A stretch of 9,332 nt of DNA, taken from positions 1-9,332 of the forward strand of contig CAZCDM010000096.1 of NCBI GenBank assembly GCA_964497475.1. The letters are read 5' to 3'. Shown piece by piece: positions 1-6,724 of the stretch (positions within the stretch are counted from its first letter, which is position 1; each line of letters starts with the position of its first letter). The notes beneath the pieces were generated by a model, which worked only from the letters and a program-made list of their open reading frames with translations, did no database searches and was not told the origin of the DNA. The stretch comes from CAZCDM01 sp964497475. GTDB lineage: Bacteria > Planctomycetota > Phycisphaerae > SM23-33. The translations under genes and the position numbers were made by a program.

Positions 1-8
1 GCTAAATC

Positions 9-29
9 GGAATCCAACGGTTGGGTTCC
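9..29. other. Imperfect palindrome upstream of aconitase
   Basis: Two 10-nt arms, GGAATCCAAC and GTTGGGTTCC, flank a single G. They match fully except for one T-G wobble. As RNA this would fold to an 8-bp stem with a 5-nt loop. It is followed by an A/T-rich stretch but not by a T run. It could be the terminator of an unseen upstream gene or an operator, and the sequence does not decide between them. Confidence 0.35.
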
Positions 30-100
30 AGAATTATTGTGCAACAGGCTCCTTTACATTCTTTGTAGGCGACGACCAAACCATGGACAAGGTTCGGGGT

Positions 101-128
101 TTTACCTGGCGAACCGCTCTGCTATAGT
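101..128 (+). promoter_or_regulatory. Putative sigma70 promoter of aconitase
   Basis: A TATAGT hexamer at 123-128 (5 of 6 to TATAAT) lies 16 nt after TTTACC at 101-106 (4 of 6 to TTGACA). Transcription would begin near 135. That leaves a leader of about 27 nt holding the AAGGA ribosome-binding site at 149-153, 8 nt before the ATG at 162. The -10 is good and the -35 is weak. Confidence 0.5.
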
Positions 129-161
129 GCCCCCTCGAAACCCCCAACAAGGAACCCTGCC

Positions 162-2252
162 ATGTCACAGACTGTCGTGAAAAAAATCCTCGCCGCCCAC
201 CTCGTCGACGGCCAACTCACCCCGGGCCAGGAGATCGGCCTGCGGATCGACCAGACCCTCACCCAGGACGCCACGGGCACGACGGCGTTCCTGCTGCTCG
301 AGGCCATGGGCATCGACCGCGTGGCTACCGAGGCCTCGGTGAGCTACGTCGATCACAACATGGCCCAGTTCGGCCCGGAGAACCACAACGATCACCTCTA
401 CCTCCAGAGCATATCGCGGAAGGTAGGGGCGTGGCACAGCCGGCCGGGCAATGGCATTTGTCACCAGGTCCACTTCGAGCGGTTCGCCGCGCCGGGCAAG
501 ACGCTGCTCGGTTCCGACAGCCACACGCCCACCGGCGGCGGCATGGGGATGGTCGCCATCGGCGCCGGCGGGCTGGACGTGGCCGTGGCCATGGGCGGCG
601 GACCGTTCTACACCACCTGCCCGCGCGTCATCGGCGTGGAACTGACCGGCCGGCTGCAGCCCTGGGTGGTGGCTAAGGACATCATCCTGCGATTGCTCAG
701 CGTGTTGACGACGCGTGGCAATGTCGGCTGCATGGTCGAGTATTTTGGCGATGGCGTGGCCTCGCTGGCAGCACCCGCCCGGGCCACCTGCACCAACATG
801 GGCGCCGAGCTGGGCGTGACCAGCAGCGTGTTCCCCTCCGACGAGCAGACCCGCGCGTTCCTGCAGGCCCAGGGACGCGGCGAGGCCTGGCAGGAACTCA
901 CCGCCGACGCCGACGCGACCTTCGGGCCGATCACCAAGACTCTTCACGTCGAACGCGACGCAGCCACCATCGAGAACATCAAGCAGTACTGCACCGACGT
1001 GAGCGTTGCTTCGCCGGCCGGCGACGGCACGGTCGAGGTCACCTTTGGCCATGTGCGCATCGACCTTGATGCGCTCGAGCCCCTCGCGGCCGAGTCGCCC
1101 AGCCCCGAAAACATCCGCACCATCGCCTCGGCCGCCGGCGAGCCCGTTGCCCAGGTGGTCATCGGCAGCTGCACCAACAGCAGCTATCAGGATCTCATGA
1201 CCGTCGCCGAGGTGCTTCGCGGCCGGGCCGTCCATCCGCGGGTGGAGCTGGGCATTGCACCCGGCAGCCGACAGGTGCTGACGATGATCGCCGAGAACGG
1301 CGCCCTGGCCGAGATGATCGCCTCGGGCGCCCGGCTGATCGAGTCGGCCTGTGGGCCCTGCATCGGCCAGGGGTTCAGCCCCGCCGAGGGCACGCTGAGC
1401 CTGCGGACCTTCAACCGCAACTTCGCCGGGCGGACCGGCACGAAGAACGATCGCGTCTTCCTCGTCTCGCCGGAGACCGCCATCGCAGCCGCCCTGACCG
1501 GCGAGGTCACCGACCCGCGCAAGCTCGCCTCCGAGCCGTGGAACCTCCAGCCGCCGGCCATCGACATGCCCGCCGAGTTCAAGCACGACGATTCCATGCT
1601 CCAGGCCCCGGCCGAGCCGGCCGAAGCGGCCGACATCGAAATCATCCGCGGCAGCACCATCGTCAAGCCCCCGGCCGGCGAGCCCATCGGCGATACGCTC
1701 ACCGCCCGCGTGGCCATCAAGGTCGGCGATAAAATCACCACCGACCACATCATGCCCGCCGGGTCGCTGCTGAAGTATCGCAGCAACGTCCCCGAGTACG
1801 CCAAGTACGTCTTCGACTGCTACAGCGAGGACGGCCTGCCCAGCTTCGCCGACCGCTGCCTGGCCCTGAAGAGCCAGGGCGTGGCCTCGGCGATTATCGC
1901 CGGCGACAGTTACGGCCAGGGCTCCAGCCGAGAGCACGCCGCACTCTGCCCGATGTACCTCGGCGTGAAGGTCGTCATCGCCCGGGCCATCGAACGCATT
2001 CACCAGGCGAACCTCGTGAACTTCGGCATCCTGCCGCTGACGTTCGTCGAGGCCGATTCCTGCGACGCCATCGAGGCCGAGGACGAATTGCAGATCGACG
2101 GGCTCGACGAAGCCATCGCCTCCGGCCAGACCGTCACCGTCCGCAACGTCACCAAGGGCAGCGAGTTCGTCTGCAACGTCAACCTCGCCCCACGGCAGCG
2201 GACCATCCTCGCCGCCGGCGGCCTGCTGAACTACACCCGCAACAATGCCTGA
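162..2252 (+). CDS. acn: Aconitate hydratase (Aquifex-type aconitase)
   Basis: This is a cytoplasmic [4Fe-4S] enzyme that interconverts citrate and isocitrate through cis-aconitate in the TCA cycle. The 696-residue protein has the full aconitase layout. SDSHTP is at residues 118-123, followed by a glycine-rich GGGMGMVAIGAGG stretch. The three cluster-ligand cysteines are visible as C337 in GSCTNSS and C397 and C400 in CGPCIGQG. The C-terminal swivel domain carries GDSYGQGSSREHAAL at 581-595, which contains the catalytic serine and substrate-binding arginine, and then ARAIERIHQANL. Its length and its N-terminus, which enters the catalytic domain directly, fit the shorter Aquifex-type bacterial family better than the roughly 890-residue AcnA or AcnB forms. 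The start is supported by AAGGA 8 nt upstream. Nothing is missing, so it should be active. The next gene begins 8 nt after its stop and may be co-transcribed. Confidence 0.95.
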   Translation: MSQTVVKKILAAHLVDGQLTPGQEIGLRIDQTLTQDATGTTAFLLLEAMGIDRVATEASVSYVDHNMAQFGPENHNDHLYLQSISRKVGAWHSRPGNGICHQVHFERFAAPGKTLLGSDSHTPTGGGMGMVAIGAGGLDVAVAMGGGPFYTTCPRVIGVELTGRLQPWVVAKDIILRLLSVLTTRGNVGCMVEYFGDGVASLAAPARATCTNMGAELGVTSSVFPSDEQTRAFLQAQGRGEAWQELTADADATFGPITKTLHVERDAATIENIKQYCTDVSVASPAGDGTVEVTFGHVRIDLDALEPLAAESPSPENIRTIASAAGEPVAQVVIGSCTNSSYQDLMTVAEVLRGRAVHPRVELGIAPGSRQVLTMIAENGALAEMIASGARLIESACGPCIGQGFSPAEGTLSLRTFNRNFAGRTGTKNDRVFLVSPETAIAAALTGEVTDPRKLASEPWNLQPPAIDMPAEFKHDDSMLQAPAEPAEAADIEIIRGSTIVKPPAGEPIGDTLTARVAIKVGDKITTDHIMPAGSLLKYRSNVPEYAKYVFDCYSEDGLPSFADRCLALKSQGVASAIIAGDSYGQGSSREHAALCPMYLGVKVVIARAIERIHQANLVNFGILPLTFVEADSCDAIEAEDELQIDGLDEAIASGQTVTVRNVTKGSEFVCNVNLAPRQRTILAAGGLLNYTRNNA

Positions 2253-2260
2253 AGGAAGAA

Positions 2261-2467
2261 ATGGATAAGCAGGCCAGAGCCGATGACCTGATTTCCGGAC
2301 GTCTTAAGCGTTCGCCTTCCTACGCGTCGGAGCTTGGTGACAAGACCGTTGCGGAATTAGAAGAACTGGCTCGCCACGGAACCTCTTCCGATAAAGCAGC
2401 GAAGATGGTAAAATTAATCCGGCAGGCCGACCGGCTGCGGAACAAACTCAGGGAACATCGACCATGA
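2261..2467 (+). CDS. Small helical protein of unknown function (68 aa)
   Basis: I do not recognise this family. The product is small, charged and very probably all-helical. A conserved-looking stretch, KTVAELEELARHG, lies near residues 28-40. The C-terminus is basic (KMVKLIRQADRLRNKLREHRP) and could form an amphipathic helix or short coiled coil. It has no signal peptide, membrane segment or metal motif. An AAGGA site at 2252-2256 overlaps the aconitase stop and lies 4 nt before the ATG. The stop overlaps the next start in an ATGA (2464-2467), a classic sign of translational coupling, so the two products are probably made together. GC is visibly lower than in the aconitase gene: about 55% over 2281-2520 by hand count, against about 68% in 2101-2160. 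I judge it a real gene from the coupling and ribosome-binding site; the function is unknown. Confidence 0.65.
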   Translation: MDKQARADDLISGRLKRSPSYASELGDKTVAELEELARHGTSSDKAAKMVKLIRQADRLRNKLREHRP

Positions 2468-3009
2468 GCCAATTGCAGGAACAATTCAAGCAGGCCAAAG
2501 CCCTCGCCGCCGATGGGCAATGCGATCAGGCATTGAAACAGGTCGAAGCCCTTTGTGAGATCACCGATGCCTGGCCCGATCTGCTGGTTCTCAAAGGGGA
2601 CCTGATTCAGGTCAGTGAGCGGGGCGATTATTCCCTCCGCGACGCCGAAGAAGCCTACCGCCAGGCGATTGACATCGATCCAGCCCACATCGAAGCCTAT
2701 ATCGAACTGTCCGAACTCTATTCGACCGTTCTGCAACAAGCCGATCAGGCTCGTGCAATCCGCCAGCAGGGCCGGAACGTCCTTCTGGACACATGGAAGC
2801 GCATGGCCGATACCGGGCCCGACGAGGATCGCATGAAAGCGATCTATTATCTCGTCCTGCTGGATCGACTTGGTTCCAGCAGGGTCTCCAAGGCCAGGCA
2901 GATTCTGGCTGACCTGCTCGATATGCAGGTTGACGATCAGGAACAGATCAGTTGGACTCGTTGGGACGAATCGATCAGCCGCGAAGAACTCGAAAAAGCA
3001 GGGCGGTAA
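2464..3009 (+). CDS. TPR-like repeat protein (181 aa)
   Basis: This is a soluble, acidic, helical protein with no signal peptide or membrane segment. Residues about 5-73 resemble two tetratricopeptide hairpins. AKALAADGQCDQALKQVEAL (residues 11-30) has the small-residue and A-L pattern of TPR helices, and EEAYRQAIDIDPAHIEAYIEL (62-82) has the typical AY-x-x-A-I-x-I-x-P signature. A third helical pair (about 76-105) is plausible. The C-terminal third (about 115-181) is helical and rich in acidic residues but has no motif I know. TPR proteins generally serve as binding scaffolds, so no enzymatic role is implied. The start overlaps the stop of the 68-residue gene by 4 nt, which makes that small protein the obvious candidate partner. 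That is inference from gene order only. Base composition is again lower in GC than the flanks. Confidence 0.8.
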   Translation: MSQLQEQFKQAKALAADGQCDQALKQVEALCEITDAWPDLLVLKGDLIQVSERGDYSLRDAEEAYRQAIDIDPAHIEAYIELSELYSTVLQQADQARAIRQQGRNVLLDTWKRMADTGPDEDRMKAIYYLVLLDRLGSSRVSKARQILADLLDMQVDDQEQISWTRWDESISREELEKAGR

Positions 3010-3063
3010 GTGCGGGTTTTGCGGCTCGTTTCGACGTCAAACCACGCCACGGGGATTGTTCAA

Positions 3064-3591
3064 ATGCACATGAGTGACGAACCGCTTGTCAGCGTGTTCG
3101 GTTCGGGCGATCCGCAGCCGGGCGATGCCGAGTACGCTCAGGCCCAGGCGGTCGGGGCCGTTCTGGCCGGGCTGGGTTATGCGGTGGCCAACGGCGGCTA
3201 CGGCGGGACGATGGAAGCATCGGCCCGCGGCGCCAGCCAGGCCGGCGGGCGCGCCATCGGCGTGACCTGCTCGATCTGGTCGAGCAAGCCCAATGCATTC
3301 CTCGCCGAGGAGATTGGCACGGCGAGTTATCGCGAGCGGCTGGAGAGGCTGATCGCCCTGGCCGGGGCGGGCTACGTCGTGCTGCCCGGGGCGACGGGCA
3401 CGCTGGTGGAGGTCGCGACGGTTTGGGAGATGGCGTGCAAGAAGCTCACCGAGCCTCGGCCGATCGTGTTGATGGGGGCATTCTGGCGGCCGATGGTGGA
3501 GCTGATGGCTTCGGCCAGGCCCGGCTGCGAGGCGGCGGTGCATCTGGCCGAGTCGCCCGACGAGCTGGCCCGCTGGTTTCCGCAGCGGTAG
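3064..3591 (+). CDS. LOG-family Rossmann nucleotide-binding protein
   Basis: The 175-residue protein has the fold pattern of the LOG / 'putative lysine decarboxylase' superfamily, whose best-known members are nucleoside-5'-monophosphate phosphoribohydrolases. An N-terminal strand with VSVFGSGDP (residues 9-17) is followed by NGGYGGTMEA (43-52). The strand and signature YVVLPGATGTLVE is at 104-116. The canonical motif is PGGxGTxxE; here the second glycine is alanine, and the upstream M-x-E-R-K segment of cytokinin-type LOG enzymes is not evident. The substrate is therefore uncertain. The cytoplasmic location follows from the lack of a signal. I chose the ATG at 3064 because GGGGA lies 8 nt upstream. 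An ATG two codons later is equally good for the protein, and a GTG at 3010 would only add 18 unconserved residues. It lies 54 nt after the TPR gene. Confidence 0.85.
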   Translation: MHMSDEPLVSVFGSGDPQPGDAEYAQAQAVGAVLAGLGYAVANGGYGGTMEASARGASQAGGRAIGVTCSIWSSKPNAFLAEEIGTASYRERLERLIALAGAGYVVLPGATGTLVEVATVWEMACKKLTEPRPIVLMGAFWRPMVELMASARPGCEAAVHLAESPDELARWFPQR

Positions 3592-3596
3592 TTCGC

Positions 3597-3626
3597 TTGC
3601 AGCGGGGGCGATCTGGCCGATACAAT
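3597..3626 (+). promoter_or_regulatory. Putative promoter for 3634-7750 unit
   Basis: TACAAT at 3621-3626 (5 of 6 to TATAAT) follows TTGCAG at 3597-3602 with an 18-nt spacer. The -35 is weak (3 of 6). The -10 ends only 7 nt before the ATG at 3634, so the transcript would start at or next to the start codon and be leaderless. The intervening AGGTGGA looks like a ribosome-binding site but abuts the ATG too closely to work normally. Confidence 0.4.
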
Positions 3627-3633
3627 AGGTGGA

Positions 3634-4908
3634 ATGTTCCGAACCTGTATCATGTTCGCATTGGCGGTGGGGCTGACGCTGGCCGCTGCCCCGGCCGGTG
3701 CTCAGGATCCCTCCGGCCCGGTGCGTCTGGAAGACTTCCAGACCGATTCGCCCGCGACCCAACCGGCCACGCAGCCGGCCCAGCCCCCCGCGCCGCGCAA
3801 TGCGCCGCTCTCTACGCATATCGAGCCGGCGCCGCCGGCCGCTGTGAAGCCAACTGCCCCCGCAGCCGCCACGCAGCCGGCCCCGCCAGTGCCGGCCTCG
3901 CAGCCCGCAAGCCGCCCGGCCGCTGCCCGGCCGCCCCGCACGGCAACCCAGCCGACCCAGCCCGAAGCGCTCACCGCAGGCGGGCAGGATGATTTCGAGT
4001 TTCCCAAGGCCGAGCCGATTCGCCGCCCCCGTCGGCCGGTTCGCTTCCGCCAGAACGAAGATGCCGAAGTGCCCGTGATTCCGCCGATCACCGGCGGCCA
4101 GTCAGGTCCGAGCCCCGCGCGTCGCCCGCTGCCGGACGACGGCCGACACCTGCTGGGTCGCAAGGCCCGGCTGCGATTTGACCGGGCCAGCAAGTGGTGG
4201 ATCGCCGAGTTCCTGCCCGAGCCGGGCAAGCAGCGGGAGCTGGACCGCCGGCTGCTGCCGTGCCGCCTGCTGACCAGCTGCGTGAACATCGCACGCGACG
4301 AGCCGGACCGCGTCTTCCGCCTGTCGGGGCTGAACACGACCGACGCCAAAAACGCCTACCTGCTGCTGCGCCGCGTGGAGGTTCTCGCGATCGAGCCGGA
4401 CCAGCCGGCCCCGGCCGTCGCTTCCGCCGAGCCGACCGATACGCAGCCAGCCACCCCGGATACGCAACCCGTGATCGACCCCAGCGAGCTGCGCGGCGAT
4501 GCGACCGAGATGCTGATGGCCGAGATGATGGAAGACCAGCGAGGCCGGGCCGTCACCGTCGCTCCCACGCCGACACGCAGCCGCGATGAAAATGTCGACT
4601 CGGTCGCGCCGGCGGGGTTCCTGCCCGAGCCGGGCGAGCGGACGGCCGTGGTCGACCGCGTCGTCCGCATCGTCTACGACGCCGACACGCAGTGGTTCGA
4701 AGCCCGCTTCATTGGCGATAACACGCTGCGCGACCCGCCGCTGCGGCTGCTGCCGAGCCAGAAACTCCTCAACGCACTCCGCATGAAATATCGCCCCGGC
4801 AAGCGGCACGCGAAGTTTCGCATCACCGGCGAGGTCACCTTCTACCAAGGGCGTCGCTACCTGCTGCTGCAGAAGATTCACTACGAGCGGGACATGAACC
4901 AGTTGTGA
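3634..4908 (+). CDS. Secreted protein with Pro/Gln-rich stalk and duplicated domain
   Basis: I do not recognise a named family. The 424-residue product begins with a signal peptide: R3, a hydrophobic core at about 5-19, and a predicted cut after AGA at residue 23. It is therefore likely periplasmic or cell-surface. Residues about 35-115 are low complexity and rich in Ala, Pro and Gln, with repeated TQP (ATQPATQPAQPP and similar). This looks like a flexible linker. A basic RRPRRPVR patch follows. Two related domains come next, at about 173-251 and 340-417. Both have a hydrophobic-basic strand, then D-x-x-x-x-W (DRASKWW / DADTQWF), RLLP followed by LL, FRLSG / FRITG, and YLLLRRV / YLLLQKI. They are separated by a second TQP-containing linker. 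The fold looks mainly beta. The BatA-like gene starts 20 nt downstream, so joint action at the envelope is plausible but unproven. A start at codon 7 (3652) is possible but would lose R3. Confidence 0.8.
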   Translation: MFRTCIMFALAVGLTLAAAPAGAQDPSGPVRLEDFQTDSPATQPATQPAQPPAPRNAPLSTHIEPAPPAAVKPTAPAAATQPAPPVPASQPASRPAAARPPRTATQPTQPEALTAGGQDDFEFPKAEPIRRPRRPVRFRQNEDAEVPVIPPITGGQSGPSPARRPLPDDGRHLLGRKARLRFDRASKWWIAEFLPEPGKQRELDRRLLPCRLLTSCVNIARDEPDRVFRLSGLNTTDAKNAYLLLRRVEVLAIEPDQPAPAVASAEPTDTQPATPDTQPVIDPSELRGDATEMLMAEMMEDQRGRAVTVAPTPTRSRDENVDSVAPAGFLPEPGERTAVVDRVVRIVYDADTQWFEARFIGDNTLRDPPLRLLPSQKLLNALRMKYRPGKRHAKFRITGEVTFYQGRRYLLLQKIHYERDMNQL

Positions 4909-4915
4909 CCTTTGC

Positions 4916-4920
4916 AAGGA
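4916..4920 (+). promoter_or_regulatory. Ribosome-binding site deciding the BatA-like start
   Basis: AAGGA ends 8 nt before the ATG at 4929. This favours that start over the in-frame GTG at 4905, which overlaps the previous stop and has no such site. Starting at 4929 also gives the family-typical N-terminus MTFLNPWLLL. Confidence 0.75.
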
Positions 4921-4928
4921 CGGCCGGT

Positions 4929-6713
4929 ATGACCTTTCTGAACCCATGGCTCCTGCTGGCGGTGCTGCCAGTGGTGGCGGTGGCGATTCTCTCGTTGCTT
5001 CGGCCCGGCCGGGCGGAGGTGATTGTTCCTACGCTGCAGTGGTGGCTTGCTGCGCTGGAGGCTTCGGGCGGTGCGGCGCGAAGGCGGACGGCCCGGCTGC
5101 GGCTGGCCTGGGTGTTGTTGCTCATCGGCGCGGTGGCGGGGGCGCTGGCCCTGGCCCGGCCGGCGGGGGTGCGACACGCCTCGGCCCGCTGGGTCCGCCT
5201 CGAACTGCTGCCAGCCATCGAGACCGGTGGCTATGGCGGGTATCCTTTCACGCTTCAGCCGGCGGCGCTGGCCGTACTGGACCGGCTCGGCTCGGCCGAT
5301 CGGGTGCAGCTCGTCCTGCCGGAGCTGCTTGGCGGGGCCCAGCCCTGGGCTAAGCGCGACGAGGCGCGGCAAGTAGTCCGACAGATTGCGCCGCTGCCTG
5401 CCCTGGCCCGAGAGCTGACCCTGCCGCCCGCTCAACCCGGCCGGGCGCAGCTTGTCGTCACGCTTGCCCCGGCGACGGTGACGATTCCTGCCGGGCCCGG
5501 GCGGGCGGTGGTTTCGCTGCCGACCCGCGTCCCGCTGCTGACGGTCCAGCAGTTCGGGGCTGAGATTCTCGACGAGCAGACCGTCGCGGCCTACCTAGCT
5601 GTGCGGAACAACACCGATCGGCCCTTGCCCGTCAGCGCCTTCGTTGCGATGACATCTCGGCAGGCGGGCCCGGCAGAGCCTGTCGATGCTACGTTCAATC
5701 ACCAGCCCTTTGTTTTTCCGGTGCTGCGGGCCGAGCCGCCCAATCTTCTGCCGCCGGGGCAGGTCGCAGCCGCGACGGGCCACTTCCCGCGGCAGGCGGT
5801 GCTGAGCTTTTCCGGCTCGCCGGGTAAGCACCCGCAGTCGTTCGCCTGTGCGATGGTCGAGCGGCCGGCCCGGCCGATCCGCGTCGTGACGCGCGGCGAG
5901 CCGTCGGCCGTCCTCGTGCGGTATCTCGCTGCCGAGCAGGCCGTGGTGGTGGTCGACGAACCGGGCGATGCGGATATGGAAATCTGCTGCGGGGCCGGGC
6001 CGTCGGGCGATCTGCCGTGCCTGCTGATCGACCCGCCAAAGGCTGCGACTGGCTGGCGGGCGGGCTCGCAGGTTAAAAATATTTCGCTGGGCGATGCGAG
6101 CCTGGCCGGCGACGACCCGCTGCTGGAGGGCACAGCGGCCGGGACGATGGCGGTCCGTCGGGCCAGGCCCTGGGCGCCAGGCAACCGCGCCGGCGGGGTG
6201 ATGGTGATCGGCCAATCCGGCCGGGCGGTGATCTGGCGGTCGGCGGCGGATCGCCAGCCGAGGCAGGTTGCGCTGAACTTCGCTCTCTCGGCCGAGAATA
6301 CGAACATCCAGGACGCCCCGGCCTGGGTGGTGCTGCTGGGCAATGCGGTTCGCTGGCTGAGCCCTGCAACCGCTCGGCCCGCCCGCTACGAGTGGACCAC
6401 CCCGGCCGAGGCGGTTGGCTGGCGCGACTGGACGCGGAAAAACACCTGGCCGCACGCTACGCAGGTGCCGGCCGCGGGTCCGCTGGCCTGGCCGGGCATG
6501 TACGTCGACCGGCAGGGGGATTGGCATGCGGTGAACCCGCCGCTGGGTATCCGATCGGCCGAGCCTGCCGTACCGCCGGGCGAGTCCATCGCATCGATTC
6601 AACTGCCGGCCCCGGCCCCGGTGGAGACGGCCTGGGAGGCCTGGCCGGCGCTGGCCCTGCTGGCCGGGCTCTGCTGGTGCGTCGGCTGGGCGGTGACTCT
6701 ACAATGGAAATGA
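4929..6713 (+). CDS. BatA-like membrane protein with degenerate vWA domain
   Basis: The 594-residue protein opens with the BatA / aerotolerance-regulator N-terminal module. FLNPWLLL leads into a membrane helix (about 4-23), and VPTLQWW follows, with a second helix at about 59-78 (LRLAWVLLLIGAVAGALALA). A third helix lies at the very C-terminus (about 573-591), so the large middle part is probably periplasmic. Residues about 85-185 match a von Willebrand A domain in layout, including a PAALAVLDRLGSADRVQLVLP helix-strand pair at 111-131. The MIDAS motif D-x-S-x-S is replaced by LELLPAIE (91-98), and the later T-D position reads VVTLAP (176-181). Metal binding therefore seems lost. A beta-sandwich-like stretch follows (around 200-240, with AYLAVRNNTDRPLPV). 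Another alpha/beta region lies at about 330-480 and ends with QVALNFAL and LLGNAVRWL, typical of planctomycete relatives. Relatives usually sit beside MoxR and DUF58 genes, which are not in this window. The role is unknown, perhaps envelope integrity. Confidence 0.82.
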   Translation: MTFLNPWLLLAVLPVVAVAILSLLRPGRAEVIVPTLQWWLAALEASGGAARRRTARLRLAWVLLLIGAVAGALALARPAGVRHASARWVRLELLPAIETGGYGGYPFTLQPAALAVLDRLGSADRVQLVLPELLGGAQPWAKRDEARQVVRQIAPLPALARELTLPPAQPGRAQLVVTLAPATVTIPAGPGRAVVSLPTRVPLLTVQQFGAEILDEQTVAAYLAVRNNTDRPLPVSAFVAMTSRQAGPAEPVDATFNHQPFVFPVLRAEPPNLLPPGQVAAATGHFPRQAVLSFSGSPGKHPQSFACAMVERPARPIRVVTRGEPSAVLVRYLAAEQAVVVVDEPGDADMEICCGAGPSGDLPCLLIDPPKAATGWRAGSQVKNISLGDASLAGDDPLLEGTAAGTMAVRRARPWAPGNRAGGVMVIGQSGRAVIWRSAADRQPRQVALNFALSAENTNIQDAPAWVVLLGNAVRWLSPATARPARYEWTTPAEAVGWRDWTRKNTWPHATQVPAAGPLAWPGMYVDRQGDWHAVNPPLGIRSAEPAVPPGESIASIQLPAPAPVETAWEAWPALALLAGLCWCVGWAVTLQWK

Positions 6714-6719
6714 AAGGAG
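6713..6719 (+). promoter_or_regulatory. Ribosome-binding site of amrS
   Basis: AAAGGAG starts on the last base of the preceding stop codon and ends 5 nt before the ATG at 6725. It is the strongest Shine-Dalgarno sequence in the window. It selects 6725 over the in-frame ATGs at 6704 and 6710, although the latter forms an ATGA overlap with the upstream gene. Confidence 0.75.
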
Positions 6720-6724
6720 CTGCC

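Noticed and set aside
165..2003. Long open frame on the minus strand opposite aconitase (612 codons)
   Set aside because: It is a mirror of a GC-rich coding gene. Its translation is rich in Gly, His, Arg and Ala with no recognisable motif, while the + strand encodes a complete aconitase.
3010..3063. GTG start extending the LOG-like protein by 18 residues
   Set aside because: The extra residues do not fit the family, and a GGGGA site precedes the ATG at 3064.
4905..4928. GTG start for the BatA-like gene
   Set aside because: It overlaps the previous stop, lacks a ribosome-binding site and adds eight residues before the family-typical start.
6392..6724. N-terminal extension of AmrS into the BatA-like gene
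   Set aside because: It is an out-of-frame overlap with a conserved gene. AmrS proteins begin about 20 residues before the first cysteine, matching 6725.
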